Source: Sporosarcina sp. NCCP-2222 (lineage in GTDB: Bacteria > Bacillota > Bacilli > Bacillales_A > Planococcaceae). Taken from it: a stretch of DNA of 61,432 bases. The notes under the pieces are model-generated. The model was not told the origin of the DNA and ran no database searches. It saw only the letters and a list, made by a program, of their open reading frames with translations. Positions 19,335-27,443 of this stretch are shown here, piece after piece (within the stretch, counting starts at the first letter, position 1; the number at the start of each line of letters is the position of its first letter). The translations under genes were made by a program, and so were the position numbers. Location of the stretch: the NCBI RefSeq assembly GCF_023168145.1, contig NZ_BQYK01000007.1, positions 90,605-152,036 on the forward strand, in the 5' to 3' direction.

Positions 19335-19484
19335 TTATTTATCAGTTTGTTGTTGCTTTTTTTTCAAATACTCCGCACGTATTTTTTCAAGTTGCTGCTT
19401 TTTATCAAAGTTGGCAGGCTTGTGTTTTTCATGATACTTTGCCACAGCCATCTGACCTTTGGAATCCAATTGATACTTCCCCAC
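19335..19484 (-). CDS. Small lysine-rich protein, paralogue of the 51883 gene
   Basis: A 49-codon gene starting MGKYQLDSKGQMAVAKYHEK and ending KKKQQQTDK. The GTG at 19484 has an AGGTGAG site 6 nt upstream; an in-frame GTG at 19493 overlaps that site. The protein is very hydrophilic and probably helical. A homologous frame with mostly conservative changes lies at 51883-52041, so selection at the protein level is likely. Both copies have an upstream element resembling a forespore sigma-G promoter, better in the second copy. A minor spore protein is one possibility; the function is not known. Confidence 0.6.
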   Translation of the reverse strand: MGKYQLDSKGQMAVAKYHEKHKPANFDKKQQLEKIRAEYLKKKQQQTDK

Positions 19485-19691
19485 TATGCTCACCTACTTT
19501 TCTTGGCCTTAAAGAGAATCTATTCAACAAATATAATATACCTTATTTACTGAAGTAAACCTTTTTACTTTATTAGTGTACTGCCTAACCATCCATATGT
19601 CAGCAAAAATTAGTAAAGTAATGATAGCCAAATGGTTTACAACTTAAGCATCTACCATGTAGATTCCCTATTTCAAAGTTCCCCTCTCTTC

Positions 19692-21092
19692 TTACGAAGA
19701 AAGAACAGTTTTCCTCTTTCGCGTATACCGCAAATAATAATACAAATAACATGCCCCGATAAAACCGAATCCGATAGCAAGCGATACCCGCTGCGTCGGA
19801 TCGACTGCAGCGAATACAAATAACAATGCGCAAATTACAATACAAAGGATCGGAACGACCGGAAACAGGCGGACTCGGAATTTAAGATCTTCCGGCTTTC
19901 CTCCATCTTTTACATACTGCATCCGGAAACGTATTTGGGAAATCGCGATGGCCATCCATGTGATTGTTCCCCCGATTCCACTGACTGATAGAAGGACAAC
20001 AAAGAGCGTAGTCTCTGCCATGATACTAGTGAGCAAGGAAAGAAGGGCGAAGCCGAGAGTAACAAGCAGCGCATTGATCGGAACGCCCCGTTTGTTCAGC
20101 TTCCCGAACATCGGATGCGCCATCCCGTCTTGGGACAACGAATAAAGAATCCGCGTACAAGCGAATAGGCCCGTGTTTCCGACGGATAGGATGGCCGTCA
20201 AGATGACGAAGTTCATGATATCTGCAGCGTATGGAATCCCGACGATATCAAAAACAGTGACGAATGGACTTTCCAGAACGCTCGCTTCTTTCCAAGGGAC
20301 GATTGCCGACAAAACAAAAATCGCCAATACGTAGAACACCAGAACACGCACAACGATGTTTCGGATAGCCTTCGGGATATTCTTTTCCGGTTCCTCTGTT
20401 TCCCCCGCTGCCACGCCCATGATTTCAGAACCTTGGAATGCATAAATGACAGTCATCATGACGATGAAAACCCCGGTCAGCCCTGTAGGAAACACACCAT
20501 CTCCGACGATATTCGATAAATAGGGAGCCGGTGTCCCGTCCATCGAGATTAAACCGAACATGGCGCAAAAGCCGATTCCAATGAACAGCAGGACCGCCAA
20601 TACTTTAATGCCCGCGAACCAATACTCCGTTTCGGCGAAGCTTTTCGTACTAAGCGAATTGATGGCGAACAGGAGAACGACGAATACTGCACACCAGATC
20701 CACACAGGGACATCCGGAAACCATCTGCCCATCAACAAGCCGGCCGCGATAAATTCAAGACCGACGTAAAGTGCCCAACTCAGCCAATACACCCACCCGA
20801 TGACGAATCCCGAGGCAGGTCCGATAAACTTCGTCGCATGAGCCTGAAAAGAACCTGAAACCGGCATCACGACGGATAACTCTCCTAGACAAACCATGGC
20901 CAGATACATTAAGAGCCCACCTACCAGATAGGCTAAAATGGTACCGATTGGCCCGGCCTCCCCGATGGCATACCCTGAACCGAGAAATAGGCCGGTTCCA
21001 ATAACGCCACCGAGCGAAAGCATAAATAGGTGTCTGCTCTTCATCTCCCGCCTAAGCTTTTGCGGACTCTCTTGTGTCGTCTTCATCTCCAC
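19692..21092 (-). CDS. Amino acid permease (APC superfamily, AAT type)
   Basis: A 466-residue permease with 12 helices. It has the helix-1 motif SLGGVIGTGLFLGSGYAIGEAGP, the helix-3 region MPVSGSFQAHATKFIGPASGF and AAGETEEPEKNIPKAIRN, typical of the GABA/proline/aromatic amino acid branch of the AAT family. It is related to, but clearly distinct from, the lysine permease at 9854. It follows the Rieske oxygenase gene by 41 nt on the same strand and so probably imports a substrate for that enzyme or a precursor. The exact substrate cannot be read from sequence. Confidence 0.88.
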   Translation of the reverse strand: MEMKTTQESPQKLRREMKSRHLFMLSLGGVIGTGLFLGSGYAIGEAGPIGTILAYLVGGLLMYLAMVCLGELSVVMPVSGSFQAHATKFIGPASGFVIGWVYWLSWALYVGLEFIAAGLLMGRWFPDVPVWIWCAVFVVLLFAINSLSTKSFAETEYWFAGIKVLAVLLFIGIGFCAMFGLISMDGTPAPYLSNIVGDGVFPTGLTGVFIVMMTVIYAFQGSEIMGVAAGETEEPEKNIPKAIRNIVVRVLVFYVLAIFVLSAIVPWKEASVLESPFVTVFDIVGIPYAADIMNFVILTAILSVGNTGLFACTRILYSLSQDGMAHPMFGKLNKRGVPINALLVTLGFALLSLLTSIMAETTLFVVLLSVSGIGGTITWMAIAISQIRFRMQYVKDGGKPEDLKFRVRLFPVVPILCIVICALLFVFAAVDPTQRVSLAIGFGFIGACYLYYYLRYTRKRKTVLSS

Positions 21093-21133
21093 TCACCATC
21101 CTCCTCAATATAAATGAAAGCGTTTACAAAAAA

Positions 21134-22216
21134 TCAGACCTTAACTTCTTTTAATGGCAAAATCGGTTCTAATCTTTGTTGCATGAGCAAATGGAAATGA
21201 TGGACACAATTCTCAGTCAGCGAAAACCTTCCTTGCTGGTACACACCTGTTTCGATGCCCTTTTGGACAACCTCACAAATCTCCTTGTCTTCCCGGCGTA
21301 CATCTTCATCGACGGACATGAGCTCTTCTTCCTCTTCCGTGATCGTATCGTTCATGAAAAATGTCGTATAAATATATTTCGTTGTTTTATGATCAATCGG
21401 TATCGACTGGTGAATGGATAAATTAGGTGGTCCGGGATCGAATGAAAACCACATATTCGGATAAAGCCAGTAGTATCTCCCGCCCTGTCCCATTTCAAAA
21501 TCAGCGGCTTGTCCCTTTAAAGGAGTCGCTTGATAAACATAGTTGTCGTAAAGGATCGATTCATATTGCTTCATATCCACTTTGGAAACGAGTGATTTAT
21601 GGACTCCCGGACAGTGATCGCACTCCAGATAATTATCGATGCCGATTTTCCAATTCGAATGACAGATCGTTTCTTTCACCCTCGTTTTCTTAAATTGATC
21701 CAAATTGTCTTGTTTCACATGCTCAAATAACCCCCCGAACGTCTTGGCCATCGGTTCTGCATCCGGATCAAGATTCACAAAAATAAACGACTCGAAAATC
21801 TCCAATCTGACATCGTGTAAGCAAAAGGCAGACTCATCAAAGTTCTCGACACCTTTCATATTCGGTGCACGGTTCAGCGACCCATCCAGCATATAAGACC
21901 AAGCATGGTACGGGCAAGTGATGATGCGCTTATTCCCTTCCCCTTCGACCAGCTTCGCCGCCCGGTGACTGCAGACATTATAAAAGGCACGAATCTCCCC
22001 ATCATCACCCAATGTCACAAAAATTGGTTTACCTACGATTTCAGTTGTAATATAGTCGCCCGCTTTTTTGAACTCGCTAACATGTCCAACATACTGCCAC
22101 GTTTTACTGAAGATTTCTTTCAATTCGAAGTCCAATACATCGGGATCCGTATACAGCCAAGCTGGCAACGTGTGCGCTTCACTCAAGTTTTCGCTGACGC
22201 TTACTTCATGTTTCAT
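21134..22216 (-). CDS. Rieske non-heme iron oxygenase, alpha subunit
   Basis: A 360-residue ring-hydroxylating-type oxygenase. The N-terminal Rieske domain has the [2Fe-2S] ligands CSHRA (about residues 82-84) and CPYHAW (about 101-104). The C-terminal catalytic domain has DNYLECDHCPGVHKSL (about 194-209) with the histidines of the mononuclear iron site. The family includes carnitine, glycine betaine, stachydrine and choline oxygenases, which demethylate or hydroxylate quaternary amines. With an amino acid permease next in the operon, an N-methylated amino acid is a fair guess. The electron-supplying reductase is not in this window. Confidence 0.88.
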   Translation of the reverse strand: MKHEVSVSENLSEAHTLPAWLYTDPDVLDFELKEIFSKTWQYVGHVSEFKKAGDYITTEIVGKPIFVTLGDDGEIRAFYNVCSHRAAKLVEGEGNKRIITCPYHAWSYMLDGSLNRAPNMKGVENFDESAFCLHDVRLEIFESFIFVNLDPDAEPMAKTFGGLFEHVKQDNLDQFKKTRVKETICHSNWKIGIDNYLECDHCPGVHKSLVSKVDMKQYESILYDNYVYQATPLKGQAADFEMGQGGRYYWLYPNMWFSFDPGPPNLSIHQSIPIDHKTTKYIYTTFFMNDTITEEEEELMSVDEDVRREDKEICEVVQKGIETGVYQQGRFSLTENCVHHFHLLMQQRLEPILPLKEVKV

Positions 22217-22696
22217 AGATGAACCCTCCTATTCATTAATAGAACAAAATTCAATCTTTCCTGCCACTTTGTGAACGATATAGCATTCAATGGATTGATT
22301 CTAAAGACCTGTCCCCCCTACTCGTATTACATAATACGATTGAAAATTGTTATTATTCTTTTAACTAGAAATATATTATCACAAAGTTCTTCAGAAGGCA
22401 TTTAATTTTGCTCAATCACATCAAGGATGATTCGTTAAAGAGAAAGTAGATCAGAAGCATAGGATGTTTTAGAAACCTAGCCTACCCTTGGGGGAAATTG
22501 TCTGAATGGTTGAAAGATGGGTATTTATGTTATACAGCCAATGAGGCGGGAGGCAGAAGCTGAACTTCAGAATGGCTTAGAACAGTTTCAGAAGGAATAG
22601 GCCTGTGCAGAAGGATAGATTGCGCTCTGATAATGTTCTAATTTCAAAGCTCGCTTCATAACTTCCTCTAGCAACGATATGAAAGGGTGATTCACT
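22217..22696. other. Intergenic stretch without a recognised gene
   Basis: About 480 bases between the divergent Rieske oxygenase and SH3-protein genes. The first part must hold the oxygenase promoter. No frame of convincing length, RNA family or repeat is visible in the rest. Confidence 0.4.
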
Positions 22697-23461
22697 ATTC
22701 GAAAAGCACTCCTAGCGATCATGGTGCTGATGCTTGGTTATGCCTACGCCTTTCCACTGCAGTCAACCAAAGCCGCGGCAACCAACATGTATGTAAACGC
22801 AAAAGCAGATATTATTTTGCGTGCAGAACCGAAACAAAACGCGGTTAAAATTCGAACAATTAAAAACCATGCCAAGGTAACTGTATTATCTTCGTCCAAC
22901 GGATGGTCCTATGTACAAGCAGGCAAAGACAAGGGATATGTGTATACATCCGCTTTATCAAAGAAGAAACCGAAAGCCGCAGCCTCCACTGTAACTGGCG
23001 GCCTGGCACCTAAAGAAGGATTGATTCTCACGTACGAACCCTCATTTTTAGAACAAAAGAGAGAGACATTTTACGTTGAAACAGAGGACGAGTACACGTA
23101 CTTATATAATAAAAAGAGTCCGCTCTACCCGGATTTATCGAACTTCACTTATATCGAAGACGGCAAAAGGCTGCTGATGGGTGTATCGAGCTCCGACTTC
23201 ATCTTCGTCAACATTCCCTATCCTTTAAAAGAAGGAGCGACCATAACAGATTCGTCGATGATGTTTGAGGAACAAAAGGTGTTAGTTGAAAGCACAACGA
23301 AAACGGTGACCGTGAAGGCTGGTACCTTTACGAATACTGTCATTCTCAAGTATCCAAATGGCGCACGGGCGTACTTTGCTAAAGGGGTTGGAATTATAAA
23401 GAGTACCGATAAGAATGGCAAGGTTATTACGGAGTTGGTATCGATGGAGGGAGGTAAATAA
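22697..23461 (+). CDS. Secreted SH3-domain protein, probable ATT start
   Basis: A 254-residue exported protein. An SH3b domain (about residues 33-85: NVNAKADIILRAEP-like start, KVTVLSSSNGWSYVQAG) suggests cell-wall binding. The remainder is a beta-rich domain with ESTTKTVTVKAGTFTNTVIL, as in Bacillales surface proteins. The ATG at 22721 would give a signal peptide lacking its basic start. Reading from the ATT at 22697 gives (M)RKALLAIMVLMLGYAYAF, a proper signal peptide, with AAAGGGTG 8 nt upstream; a stop codon lies just before, at 22688. ATT starts are rare, so a mutated start is also possible. Confidence 0.7.
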   Translation: MRKALLAIMVLMLGYAYAFPLQSTKAAATNMYVNAKADIILRAEPKQNAVKIRTIKNHAKVTVLSSSNGWSYVQAGKDKGYVYTSALSKKKPKAAASTVTGGLAPKEGLILTYEPSFLEQKRETFYVETEDEYTYLYNKKSPLYPDLSNFTYIEDGKRLLMGVSSSDFIFVNIPYPLKEGATITDSSMMFEEQKVLVESTTKTVTVKAGTFTNTVILKYPNGARAYFAKGVGIIKSTDKNGKVITELVSMEGGK

Positions 23462-23474
23462 GGGGACTTGTAAA

Positions 23475-23511
23475 GGCACCTGTGCAAAAAGAGTTACATT
23501 GCACAGGTGCC
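23475..23511 (+). terminator. Terminator after the SH3-protein gene
   Basis: A perfect 13-bp stem GGCACCTGTGCAA / TTGCACAGGTGCC, 13 nt after the stop codon, with T-rich sequence downstream. It may also serve the opposing gene at 23542. Confidence 0.8.
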
Positions 23512-23541
23512 CTTCATTTATTTTTTCTCCCAAAACTAACA

Positions 23542-24048
23542 TCATCGATATTCCTTACTTAATCCAACTTCTTCACATGCTTGGTTGTAATAGTTACTAC
23601 TCGCATCTGGGCTATTTAAGATTTCATCCTTAAACAAAGTAACCCTCATTCTATCGCGCAGCTCTTCACCAATATCAGGGAATCGATATCCTACCCTCTC
23701 GATATCCTCCATATCATCCAGCTTCTTGAGTACAGTTGCAATTGCACAGTATAATCCAGGAAACTCTTTAGCAATTTCCTCTGCGTTCTCCAAGAAGTTT
23801 GACAGATACTCGTCTAGTTTATGAAACATATCAGGCTGACCATCATAAACCTTAAATGGAAAACTCGACCCACTTTCCCATTGTATCAACATGCCATAGA
23901 ATGAAAAAATAGCACCCGCCCTAATATGTTTTTCCGGACTAGAAAAGTACTCATAAAATTTTATATGACTCCAATTCTTACCTGTCGCTAATCCTACCCA
24001 GCGCATACTGTCATACAGTTTTTCTAAGTGCTGTTCTATTTCTGACAT
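23542..24048 (-). CDS. Hypothetical soluble protein
   Basis: A 168-residue, acidic, mostly helical protein with no signal peptide or membrane helix. It has several aromatic-rich stretches (FYEYF, FSFYGMLIQW). The ATG at 24048 was chosen because AGAGGTG lies 7 nt upstream. I recognise no family. Such stand-alone helical proteins are sometimes immunity or phage-derived proteins, but nothing beside it supports that. The converging neighbour is the SH3 protein. Confidence 0.6.
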   Translation of the reverse strand: MSEIEQHLEKLYDSMRWVGLATGKNWSHIKFYEYFSSPEKHIRAGAIFSFYGMLIQWESGSSFPFKVYDGQPDMFHKLDEYLSNFLENAEEIAKEFPGLYCAIATVLKKLDDMEDIERVGYRFPDIGEELRDRMRVTLFKDEILNSPDASSNYYNQACEEVGLSKEYR

Positions 24049-24282
24049 TTGCAAACACCTCTTTATTCTAGTATTTCCGTACAAAATATTGTCATGTACA
24101 AACGACTACTATATTACGACATTGTACTTAGCTGATAACCGTAACGCCAACTTCCTGTTGACGTTTCAGCCGGTAATATCCTCTACAAAATTAAGTACCA
24201 TTAGGTTTTAACATAATCAAAATTGAATTTACAATATCAGAAGCAGAGATGAACAAGTTATACCAAAAGATAAGCAACAAGA

Positions 24283-24437
24283 CAGCTTCTTCTGCTTTTT
24301 TCTATCATTCGCCCTGCTTGAACATCTTAATCTTTAGTGTAGTTATAGTGAGATAGATCGACAGGCTTATACCCTTTTAGCGTAAAGAATCTCAACTAGT
24401 CACCATTTTATCCCAATAATAGATAACCGTCTAATGT
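24283..24437 (-). pseudogene. Second remnant of an LTA-synthase-like gene 3' end
   Basis: The stretch follows the last ~50 codons and half of the terminator of the intact gene at 27444: GCTTCTTCTGCTTTT, TATCATTC, CTTGAACATCTTAATC, GATCGACAGGCTTATACCC, AGAATCTCAACTAGTC and on to a CCAATAATAGATAACC-like end. Several substitutions and small gaps destroy the frame. Together with the remnant at 16455 it shows that this gene end has been copied and lost more than once. The rest of 24049-24552 shows no gene. Confidence 0.7.
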
Positions 24438-24552
24438 TTTTTGTAAAGGCACCTGTTACTACTTAACTTACTATCGCTCATAAAGTTTACATTGTTAGGA
24501 AACAGGTATAGGGGAAAGACGAGATGAATATAGTTCGAGAAAGGAGGATTCT

Positions 24553-25356
24553 ATGAAGTTAACAAGCAAAAGAGTATGGTTGAATACAATAATCGTTCTT
24601 ACATACGTCTTAATGATTGTCACCAATGTATTGGCGAACGTCTTACCCATAAATGGCCAAACGACGGGGGAAGTTTCAGCGAAATACAGCAATTTATTTG
24701 CTCCTGCAGGCTTTACATTCTCAATCTGGATCGTCATATATGTCTTACTGGGATTACATGTTTTATACCAACTCGGTTTCTTTCATAAAAAGCAAAAACC
24801 TTCCACAGCCCGTCTATTAACACAAGTCGGCATCTACTTTTCCATTTCTTCCATACTCAATACCCTTTGGATACTAGCATGGCATTACGAAAAACTATTC
24901 CTTTCTGTCATTCTTATGGTCGGATTGCTCCTATGCCTAATCCACATCAACAAATTGACCGCAGAGGCTTCCCTCTCTTTAAAAGAGAGCTTTTTTATCA
25001 AACTTCCTTTTAGTATATATTTTGGCTGGATAACAGTCGCAACCATTGCCAACATTACAGCTTTCCTTGTCTCCATCGAATGGGATGGATTTGGGCTATC
25101 TGAAGTGACATGGACGATACTTATCTTGATTATCGGAACGATCATCAGTGTGGTAACCATGCTCCGCTTACACAACTCTGCATATGGTTTGGCTGTAGTA
25201 TGGGGTTATTACGGTATCTATTCTCAACATACATCAGAAACTGGATTCAACAACCAATATCCTGCCATTATACTGACTGTCATTATCTGCATGATCGTCC
25301 TATCCCTAACGATCATCCTTGTCGCCGCGGGAAACAGGAGACAGTCCAAAATTTAA
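24553..25356 (+). CDS. TspO/MBR-related tryptophan-rich sensory protein
   Basis: A 267-residue membrane protein with about eight helices. It belongs to the long Firmicute version of the TspO/MBR family: helix 1 with NTIIVLTYVLMIVTNVLAN, then the LFAPAGFTFSIWIVIYVLLG block, and a helix with NTLWILAWHYEK, matching the tryptophan-rich core of TspO. TspO proteins bind porphyrins and other ligands and are linked to stress responses; the role of this longer branch is not defined. An AAAGGAGG site precedes the ATG. A terminator follows at 25455. Confidence 0.8.
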   Translation: MKLTSKRVWLNTIIVLTYVLMIVTNVLANVLPINGQTTGEVSAKYSNLFAPAGFTFSIWIVIYVLLGLHVLYQLGFFHKKQKPSTARLLTQVGIYFSISSILNTLWILAWHYEKLFLSVILMVGLLLCLIHINKLTAEASLSLKESFFIKLPFSIYFGWITVATIANITAFLVSIEWDGFGLSEVTWTILILIIGTIISVVTMLRLHNSAYGLAVVWGYYGIYSQHTSETGFNNQYPAIILTVIICMIVLSLTIILVAAGNRRQSKI

Positions 25357-25378
25357 GTGTAAATTCTGTGAGGCTGTA

Positions 25379-25454
25379 GATTGAGCGCTATCCTGATAGT
25401 TACCTCCACGCATATGCTTTGGAATTTGGCATGCGGGAATGCACCAAAGTGGAT
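25379..25454. other. Chimeric scar: tmRNA-like 24-mer joined to a permease-gene fragment
   Basis: Bases 25379-25402 (TTGAGCGCTATCCTGATAGT) match the tmRNA segment TTGAGCGCTATCCTGGTAGT with one change. Directly after it, 25409-25454 resembles bases 10801-10850 of the lysine permease gene (ACGCATATGCTTTGGAATTT against ACGCGTATGCTTTGGGATTT, then GGGAATGCACCAAAG against GGGCATGCACCGAAG). Both are short and non-functional. The permease match is the stronger of the two. Confidence 0.45.
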
Positions 25455-25512
25455 AAAAGCAAAATAGAAGCATGCTCTCCCCCTCAGGAGAGAACATGCT
25501 TCTTTTGCTTTT
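25455..25512 (+). terminator. Terminator after the TspO-like gene
   Basis: Nested stems AAAAGC/GCTTTT and GAAGCATG/CATGCTTC with an inner CTCTCC/GGAGAG. The core is almost identical to the LTA-synthase terminators at 16455 and 27386, so it may be a captured copy that now serves the TspO-like gene. Confidence 0.75.
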
Positions 25513-25586
25513 GTCTATCAAAATGAAAATCAACTAAAAACGGTGTTACCACATTTTATAGGAACTGATACGGGCCAATAAAAATT

Positions 25587-27254
25587 TTACTTCTGATGAT
25601 TTAGTGTTCGATATAAAAATACGGCGAAGTGCTGACGTGTAACTGGTGCGTTAGGCATGAAAGAGCCATCTGCCCCAGTTGTAATACCGTGACTTGCTAA
25701 AATCTGTACGTCGTCATAATACCAATCCGTCGGTTTAACATCTTTAAATGTTTGTGCTTCTCCTTGATGCGATAAGTGAAATGTGTTCACTAAAATTTTT
25801 GCAAGCTGCGCACGGGTTAGCGTTGATTCGGGGGTTATTGCATTATTATATCCATCAACAATACCTGCTTGGTAAAATTGCTGTATGACGTCATGATAAG
25901 TGTGTGTCCGCGGTAGATCAGTAAACGTTATTGCTTCTCTAAGTACGGGTAATTTTACCGAGTCAACATGATGTAACAGTGAAAAAACATGCTTGCGTAA
26001 AATTAATTCATTTGGATGAAACGTCCCGTTCGGATATCCTTTAATGATATTTGCATCACGCATCTTTTCAATTTCATTGAAATAGGAATGACTAAATGGG
26101 ACATCGGAGAAAAACTGAGCTTTTATAGAAAACACATAGTCAGCACGTGTAATCGGACCATACGTGTTCATCATGGAAAAAACATTGTCTCCCGCCATTC
26201 CATTTGTTGTGAATGTTATAGGTTCAGGTACATTGTTACCCGCCGAATCCTTATTAATAGTGTCATTATTATATGTATGAATTTGTAAACCACTTACCTC
26301 TGAACTTGCTGTTATTTGGATTGGCATTTCTTTCGGTAATTGTACTTTATAATAGTGATGCTGACTGCCATAGCTCGTATTGTGATAAAACATATCCTTA
26401 ATTTGCTTATTTAATGGAACTAATTGTGCTTGTAAATATCCATTATTTAACCCATTGGATATAACTTCATTTTCGGCAATTGGTTCGAATGAGGTATTTA
26501 ATGTATATTTCATTTCTGGTTCAATCTGGTTAGTGTACTTAATGAGTAATGTATATTTCCCCGGCAGAACGAAGTTTTTTGTCTCAGTTTGAACTTTGTC
26601 GCGAAGTAAATTATGCAACACTTGCTTACCGTTTTCATTATAGAGTTCATACCAGCCATTTGCTGGGGTTTCAGGATCTATAGCTGAAGAATAAGTGGAG
26701 CCTTCAATTGTAAATAGGCCTTGTTGTGGCACATCAAACGTATAATAATCTTGATCAAAATAATTAACTTTATGAACAGCGCCAGTAATTTTACTTTGCA
26801 GCGGAACGTGTGTGGCTTCTTCAATCGAATTGTTTGGTTCTATGTCAGTTGTACCCACTTCTTCAAGCGTATACGACGCCGTGAAATCGACAGGAACGAT
26901 ATGATTAAAAGAGTGGATTTGCAGTATGTAAGCCCCTGCTTGTACATCAATACTCCCAACTGTTTTCGTTTCATCTCCATCTGATTTCGTTGAAACAACC
27001 GTGCCTAACGCCCTGTGAGTTTCATCAAAAACAGTGACCGCAAATGGCCTAACGATGTTGTCGTTCTCTAGCGTAATGGTAATTCGTTTCGGTTCGTATA
27101 CATGTAAAGAGTAAAAACGAGTCTCATCTGTCTTTCCTTGAATTACCGTTTGTGGTGCCCAAGTAGAAGGGTTTTCAAACGTACTGGCTGATCCAGTGAT
27201 TGGAACAGTAAATAATGAAGCTATTAGTAAAGCGCTAAAAATAAAAGATTTCAT
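25587..27254 (-). CDS. S-layer homology (SLH) domain surface protein
   Basis: A 555-residue secreted protein. A signal peptide (MKSFIFSALLIASLFTVPIT, cleavage near residue 24) is followed by beta-rich pre-peptidase-like (PPC) domains (about residues 30-230, with DIEPNNSIEEATHV and FDQDYYTFDVPQQGLFTI). Three C-terminal SLH repeats follow (about 375-425, 435-490, 495-550), each with the FxDV...A...GI..GY/D..F.P...TR pattern. SLH repeats bind pyruvylated cell-wall polysaccharide, so the protein is held on the cell surface. No protease domain is present despite the PPC domains. AGGAGG precedes the ATG. Confidence 0.9.
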   Translation of the reverse strand: MKSFIFSALLIASLFTVPITGSASTFENPSTWAPQTVIQGKTDETRFYSLHVYEPKRITITLENDNIVRPFAVTVFDETHRALGTVVSTKSDGDETKTVGSIDVQAGAYILQIHSFNHIVPVDFTASYTLEEVGTTDIEPNNSIEEATHVPLQSKITGAVHKVNYFDQDYYTFDVPQQGLFTIEGSTYSSAIDPETPANGWYELYNENGKQVLHNLLRDKVQTETKNFVLPGKYTLLIKYTNQIEPEMKYTLNTSFEPIAENEVISNGLNNGYLQAQLVPLNKQIKDMFYHNTSYGSQHHYYKVQLPKEMPIQITASSEVSGLQIHTYNNDTINKDSAGNNVPEPITFTTNGMAGDNVFSMMNTYGPITRADYVFSIKAQFFSDVPFSHSYFNEIEKMRDANIIKGYPNGTFHPNELILRKHVFSLLHHVDSVKLPVLREAITFTDLPRTHTYHDVIQQFYQAGIVDGYNNAITPESTLTRAQLAKILVNTFHLSHQGEAQTFKDVKPTDWYYDDVQILASHGITTGADGSFMPNAPVTRQHFAVFLYRTLNHQK

Positions 27255-27385
27255 TGTAACCTCCTTAAATTCTTTATAAATTTTAATGAACTATGAGGAT
27301 TGTTACAAGTTGTAAAATGTAGTGATTTAACTTAATTATGGAACTACCAACCTATATGATGGATAACGTAAATTCTGATCCATAC

Positions 27386-27432
27386 AAAAAAGAAGCACCC
27401 CCTCCCCTATCCGGAGAGAACGTGCTTCTTTT
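27386..27432 (-). terminator. Terminator after the LTA-synthase family gene
   Basis: On the minus strand AGAAGCA/TGCTTCT arms with a GC-rich inner loop are followed by a T run, 12 nt after the stop codon. Three diverged copies of this hairpin occur in the window (16455, 24283 partial, 25455). Confidence 0.8.
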
Positions 27433-27443
27433 GTTTTCATATA

